The notes under the pieces are model-generated. The model saw only the letters and a program-made list of their open reading frames with translations, was not told where the DNA came from and ran no database searches. From an uncultured Bacteroidia bacterium (GTDB taxonomy: Bacteria > Bacteroidota > Bacteroidia > Bacteroidales > UBA932): a DNA stretch of 7,398 bases. The stretch is taken from contig CACXHG010000172.1 of assembly GCA_902767355.1 (NCBI GenBank), positions 1 to 7,398 on the forward strand, read 5' to 3'. The position numbers and the translations under genes were made by a program. This document shows, one piece after another, positions 5,052 to 7,398 of this stretch; the first letter of the stretch is position 1; every line of letters starts with the position of its first letter.

Positions 5052-7343
5052 CTATTTGTACTTTTCTATCAGGCGGGCTATCTGTTCGCGGCGCTGGAGC
5101 AGGTACTGCGGGTCCTTGATGTAGTATTTTTCGCCGTGAAGCTCATTGTCGTCCTGGAACACCTCGGGCGGCAGTTTCAGCAGAGAGCGGGCCTTGCGGG
5201 CGTCTGAGGCGGACATCTGCGGTATCTTTTCTTCCAGCAGGTGCAGATATTCGTAATCTTCGATGCCGTCGCGCAGGATTTCCAGGCGCACGCAGGGCAC
5301 CGGCCGGCCGGTATAGGGCGTTTCTGTATCAACGCCGGGATGGCGGTTGTTGGGGTAGAAGAGCCTTCCGTCGCCGTTGCCCCAGATGTCATTGGTCATT
5401 TCGCTGCTGCGGTCAAAGTAAACAAAGCTGGCTGGCTCGTCCCAGGGATTCTGCAGCATACCACCCTCTACGGCAGACTTTGAATTCCAGTAGTTGTTGC
5501 GCCATATCAGGATGCCTTTGAGGTCCAGGGTGCGGGTGGCCCATATCCACATCCGCATGTCTATGGCGTCGTGGTCTATGAAATTGGTGAAGAAGGGGGC
5601 GCGGGTGGCAGTGCACAGATATGTCCAGACCTCCTTGCCCGGCATGGCGTTTATCTGCTTGATTTTGTTGTGGTTGTCCAGGCAGTTCCAGCTCACGCAG
5701 GTAATGTCGGTCACGTCCATTATCTCCAGATTGGGGTCGTCTTTATAATTCAGCAGGAAGGGGAACTGCTCGGCTGCGAAGGGCCTCAGACGCGGCGCGT
5801 GCTTCTTTATCAGGGCGTTGGTGGCGTGAATCATGGGGTAGGCATCCGGGAAGGGCTCGTCAACCCAATAGATGTAGGCCTTGTCCAGCAGGTTAAGTTT
5901 CTCGAATTCGGCTTCTATCTGCTGCACACAGTCCTTGAAGATGATTTCGTGTTCCGGCGTGCCGAAGGGGTAGCCGCAGGCGTTGTGCAGCACCGGGATG
6001 TCGAAAGTAAAGCCTGTGAACCAGGGAGTTTCGCCGTAATACTTGGCGGCGGTCTTCTCAAAGTCGCTCCAGTCGATGTGTACCTTGAAGCGGGCCGTGT
6101 CGGGCTCGAAACCGCCCTGCGGGAGGAGGTTCTCGCCTGTCGCGCCGTCTAAGAAGCGGATATCGTCGTACCATGTCCGGCCCGTAGTGTTACCTGCGGT
6201 CATAGGGGCGCAGCCGAAAAGGCGTATCGCTGCGTAGGCAGCCTGAGATGGGATGCGTTTTATCTGCAGAGTGTCGGCTTTCCACTCCTGCCTGGTTTCA
6301 AAATAGTGCCAGACGGTGCGGTATTCGATTTTGTCATGGTTTTCGTCGTAGAAGTCAACGGCCACGGCAGATTTCGGGGAGTTGTCTGATTTAGCCTGAA
6401 AAACAAGGGAATAAGCTCTGTCGGGGCGGATGGTGATGAATTTGTCGGTGGCCGAGGCAGAGGCGTTGGCCGATGTAGAGGAGTCATCCACGCGATAGGA
6501 GTAGCGGCCCGAGGTATGCGTGCCGGCATCAAAGTTGCCGCCCTGCCAGTCTATCCCCTCGTAGCTGAAGCGTGCCGGCGTCAGGTAAAACGGGGCGTAG
6601 GAGGGGCTGATGCGGTAGTCGTGGTACATTTCCAGATAATTGCGGAAGGCCTCTTCTTTCTGCTCCTGCGTCTTGAGGTTTTCGTAGGCTATCACGTGGT
6701 CGAAACGGAAGCCGAAGCCGGAGTGCAGGGTGGGGGTGGCCGGCAGGGTGATGGGGCGCACCTTCAAGCTGACTGGGATTTGGATGCTCCAGCCGCCGGC
6801 ATCCGAGAGGCTAACAGAGCCCTTATATGTGCCGGGCGTCTGGCCGGCCGGGGTGTAGAGGGTAATCCAGAAGGAGGTGTTCTGGCCCATAGGCGCGTTT
6901 TCGGGTTGCTCGTATAGAGGCAGCGGGTCGGGCCAGTCGCCCGGCCAGCCATAGTTGTCGTTGGTGTAATAGGTGGTGACGTATTCCACCTTGCGTACGG
7001 TGGCGGTAATGCCCTCCGGAAGGCCATCTACTGCGACTTTTATATCCTTCAGCTCCTGCTTGGGGTTGATTACGACTATAAACGATTCCCATTCGTGGCG
7101 GGCGGTGCTGAGTCGGATGCTGCCGGCTTTGCGCTTTGCCACCGGCGTGTCTTTCATAGGCTTATAGCAGCCCTCGGCCCACCAGACGGCAGCTTTGGGC
7201 CCGTCCTCCACCAGGTAGCCGTAGCCGCCCTGGGCTTTCATATACGGATCGCATTTTTCAAGGGTCTCTGCTTTCCAAACTTTGGCAGCTGCCGGAAGCG
7301 CCATAATAAAAGCGCAGGCGATAATCAGTGATATTTTTTTCAT
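5052..7343 (-). CDS. Secreted GH123-family (DUF4091) glycosidase with inserted carbohydrate-binding-like domain
   Basis: A 763-residue exported protein (numbered from the ATG at 7341-7343). Residues 1-20 form a signal peptide: a Lys pair, a hydrophobic core, then PAAA before KVW. IIAC at 7-10 resembles a lipobox but lies very early, so a lipoprotein is less likely. An N-terminal beta-rich domain spans about 45-200. The catalytic barrel then begins, is interrupted by a beta-rich segment at about 260-405 ending in TWYDDIRFLDG, and resumes near 418. The adjacent Asp495-Glu496 in YIYWVDEPFPDAY matches the Asp-Glu pair used by GH123 beta-N-acetylgalactosaminidases for substrate-assisted catalysis. 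The C-terminal RLEILRDGIEDYEYL (686-700) is typical of DUF4091 proteins. It likely removes beta-GalNAc from host or microbial glycans, but DUF4091 proteins are diverse and the substrate is unproven. It follows the stop of a paralogous gene after one base. Confidence 0.85.
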   Translation of the reverse strand: MKKISLIIACAFIMALPAAAKVWKAETLEKCDPYMKAQGGYGYLVEDGPKAAVWWAEGCYKPMKDTPVAKRKAGSIRLSTARHEWESFIVVINPKQELKDIKVAVDGLPEGITATVRKVEYVTTYYTNDNYGWPGDWPDPLPLYEQPENAPMGQNTSFWITLYTPAGQTPGTYKGSVSLSDAGGWSIQIPVSLKVRPITLPATPTLHSGFGFRFDHVIAYENLKTQEQKEEAFRNYLEMYHDYRISPSYAPFYLTPARFSYEGIDWQGGNFDAGTHTSGRYSYRVDDSSTSANASASATDKFITIRPDRAYSLVFQAKSDNSPKSAVAVDFYDENHDKIEYRTVWHYFETRQEWKADTLQIKRIPSQAAYAAIRLFGCAPMTAGNTTGRTWYDDIRFLDGATGENLLPQGGFEPDTARFKVHIDWSDFEKTAAKYYGETPWFTGFTFDIPVLHNACGYPFGTPEHEIIFKDCVQQIEAEFEKLNLLDKAYIYWVDEPFPDAYPMIHATNALIKKHAPRLRPFAAEQFPFLLNYKDDPNLEIMDVTDITCVSWNCLDNHNKIKQINAMPGKEVWTYLCTATRAPFFTNFIDHDAIDMRMWIWATRTLDLKGILIWRNNYWNSKSAVEGGMLQNPWDEPASFVYFDRSSEMTNDIWGNGDGRLFYPNNRHPGVDTETPYTGRPVPCVRLEILRDGIEDYEYLHLLEEKIPQMSASDARKARSLLKLPPEVFQDDNELHGEKYYIKDPQYLLQRREQIARLIEKYK
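5076..5105 (-). repeat. Direct repeat copy A (3' end of the glycosidase gene)
   Basis: This 30-base stretch differs at three positions from 7369-7398, 2293 bases away in the same orientation. It encodes the residues YLLQRREQIA near the C-terminus. The repeat is the visible edge of a tandem gene duplication and probably not an independent element. Confidence 0.75.
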
Positions 7344-7344
7344 T

Positions 7345-7398
7345 TTAACGATATTTTTCAAGCAAGTTGGCTATCTGCTCGCGGCGCTGGAACAGATA
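7345..7398 (-). CDS. Partial CDS: C-terminus of an upstream GH123/DUF4091 paralogue
   Basis: The minus strand from the window edge reads in frame YLFQRREQIANLLEKYR and then TAA (7345-7347). The end of the neighbouring glycosidase is YLLQRREQIARLIEKYK, so 13 of 17 residues match, in the same position relative to the stop. This is strong evidence that the truncated gene is a paralogue lying directly upstream. Its stop is separated from the downstream ATG by a single base (TAA-A-ATG), so the two genes are almost certainly cotranscribed and probably translationally coupled. Everything N-terminal to these 17 residues lies outside the window, so catalytic competence cannot be judged. Confidence 0.8.
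   Translation of the reverse strand, partial: YLFQRREQIANLLEKYR
7369..7398 (-). repeat. Direct repeat copy B (3' end of the upstream paralogue)
   Basis: This is the partner of 5076-5105, with 27 of 30 bases identical, same orientation, and the same codon phase in both genes. It runs to the window edge, so the identity may continue beyond. Confidence 0.75.

Noticed and set aside
5571..6152. A 193-codon plus-strand open frame opposite the glycosidase, with others at 6516-6917 and 7095-7331
   Set aside because: All lie antisense to a continuous, recognisable GH123-family protein, have no promoter or family features, and show compositions expected of shadow frames.
7344..7361. Extending the glycosidase start upstream to a TTG codon at 7359-7361
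   Set aside because: This would add six residues (MKNIVK) before a good ATG and overlap the end of the upstream paralogue. The ATG at 7341-7343 gives a standard signal peptide beginning MKK and follows the paralogue stop by one base.
1..7398. Mobile elements, CRISPR arrays, tRNA/rRNA genes or phage genes
   Set aside because: Nearly all the window is covered by ordinary metabolic genes. No transposase, spaced short repeats or cloverleaf sequence was seen, and the only long direct repeat is explained by the paralogous gene ends.

Overview
The window looks like chromosomal DNA of a Bacteroidota (probably Bacteroidales) bacterium, perhaps a gut or other anaerobic species. Three observations support this. 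All three gene starts that follow an intergenic gap have an exact TAnnTTTG box, the Bacteroidota -7 promoter element, and no clear Shine-Dalgarno sequence. The gene set (N-terminal-rubredoxin rubrerythrin, NlpC/P60-like lipoprotein, Na/Pi cotransporter with PhoU tail, Bacteroidota-type acyl-CoA ligase, GH123/DUF4091 enzyme) is typical of that group. Coding DNA is fairly GC-rich while the gaps are AT-rich, which would fit an Alistipes-like lineage, but that placement is a guess.

Layout, left to right. (1) 1-615, minus strand: a reverse-type rubrerythrin (peroxide defence) ending at an intrinsic terminator. (2) 616-708: a compact divergent promoter region with two facing TAnnTTTG boxes and a 17-bp perfect palindrome. 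(3) 709-3344, plus strand: a tight three-gene operon of a lipoprotein with a permuted papain-like (YiiX/YebB) fold, a 79-residue single-span membrane protein of unknown function, and a Na+/phosphate cotransporter with a PhoU-like regulatory tail. (4) 3345-4994, minus strand: an AMP-forming acyl-CoA synthetase whose stop codon directly abuts the cotransporter stop. (5) 4995-5051: a 57-bp gap with a -7 box and an 18-bp dyad that looks like an operator. (6) 5052-7343, minus strand: a secreted GH123-family glycosidase with a carbohydrate-binding-like domain inserted into its catalytic region. (7) 7345-7398, minus strand: the last 17 codons of a second gene whose C-terminus nearly matches that of (6), so the glycosidase is the downstream copy of a tandem paralogous pair.

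The units appear functionally separate: oxidative stress, phosphate handling with envelope hydrolysis, fatty-acid activation, and glycan foraging. No mobile element, CRISPR array, tRNA or rRNA is visible. I see no clearly new multi-gene system. The points most worth checking are the tandem GH123 pair with its inserted domain, the dyad in the acyl-CoA ligase promoter, the missing A10 lysine in that ligase, and the small unknown protein between the hydrolase and the cotransporter.
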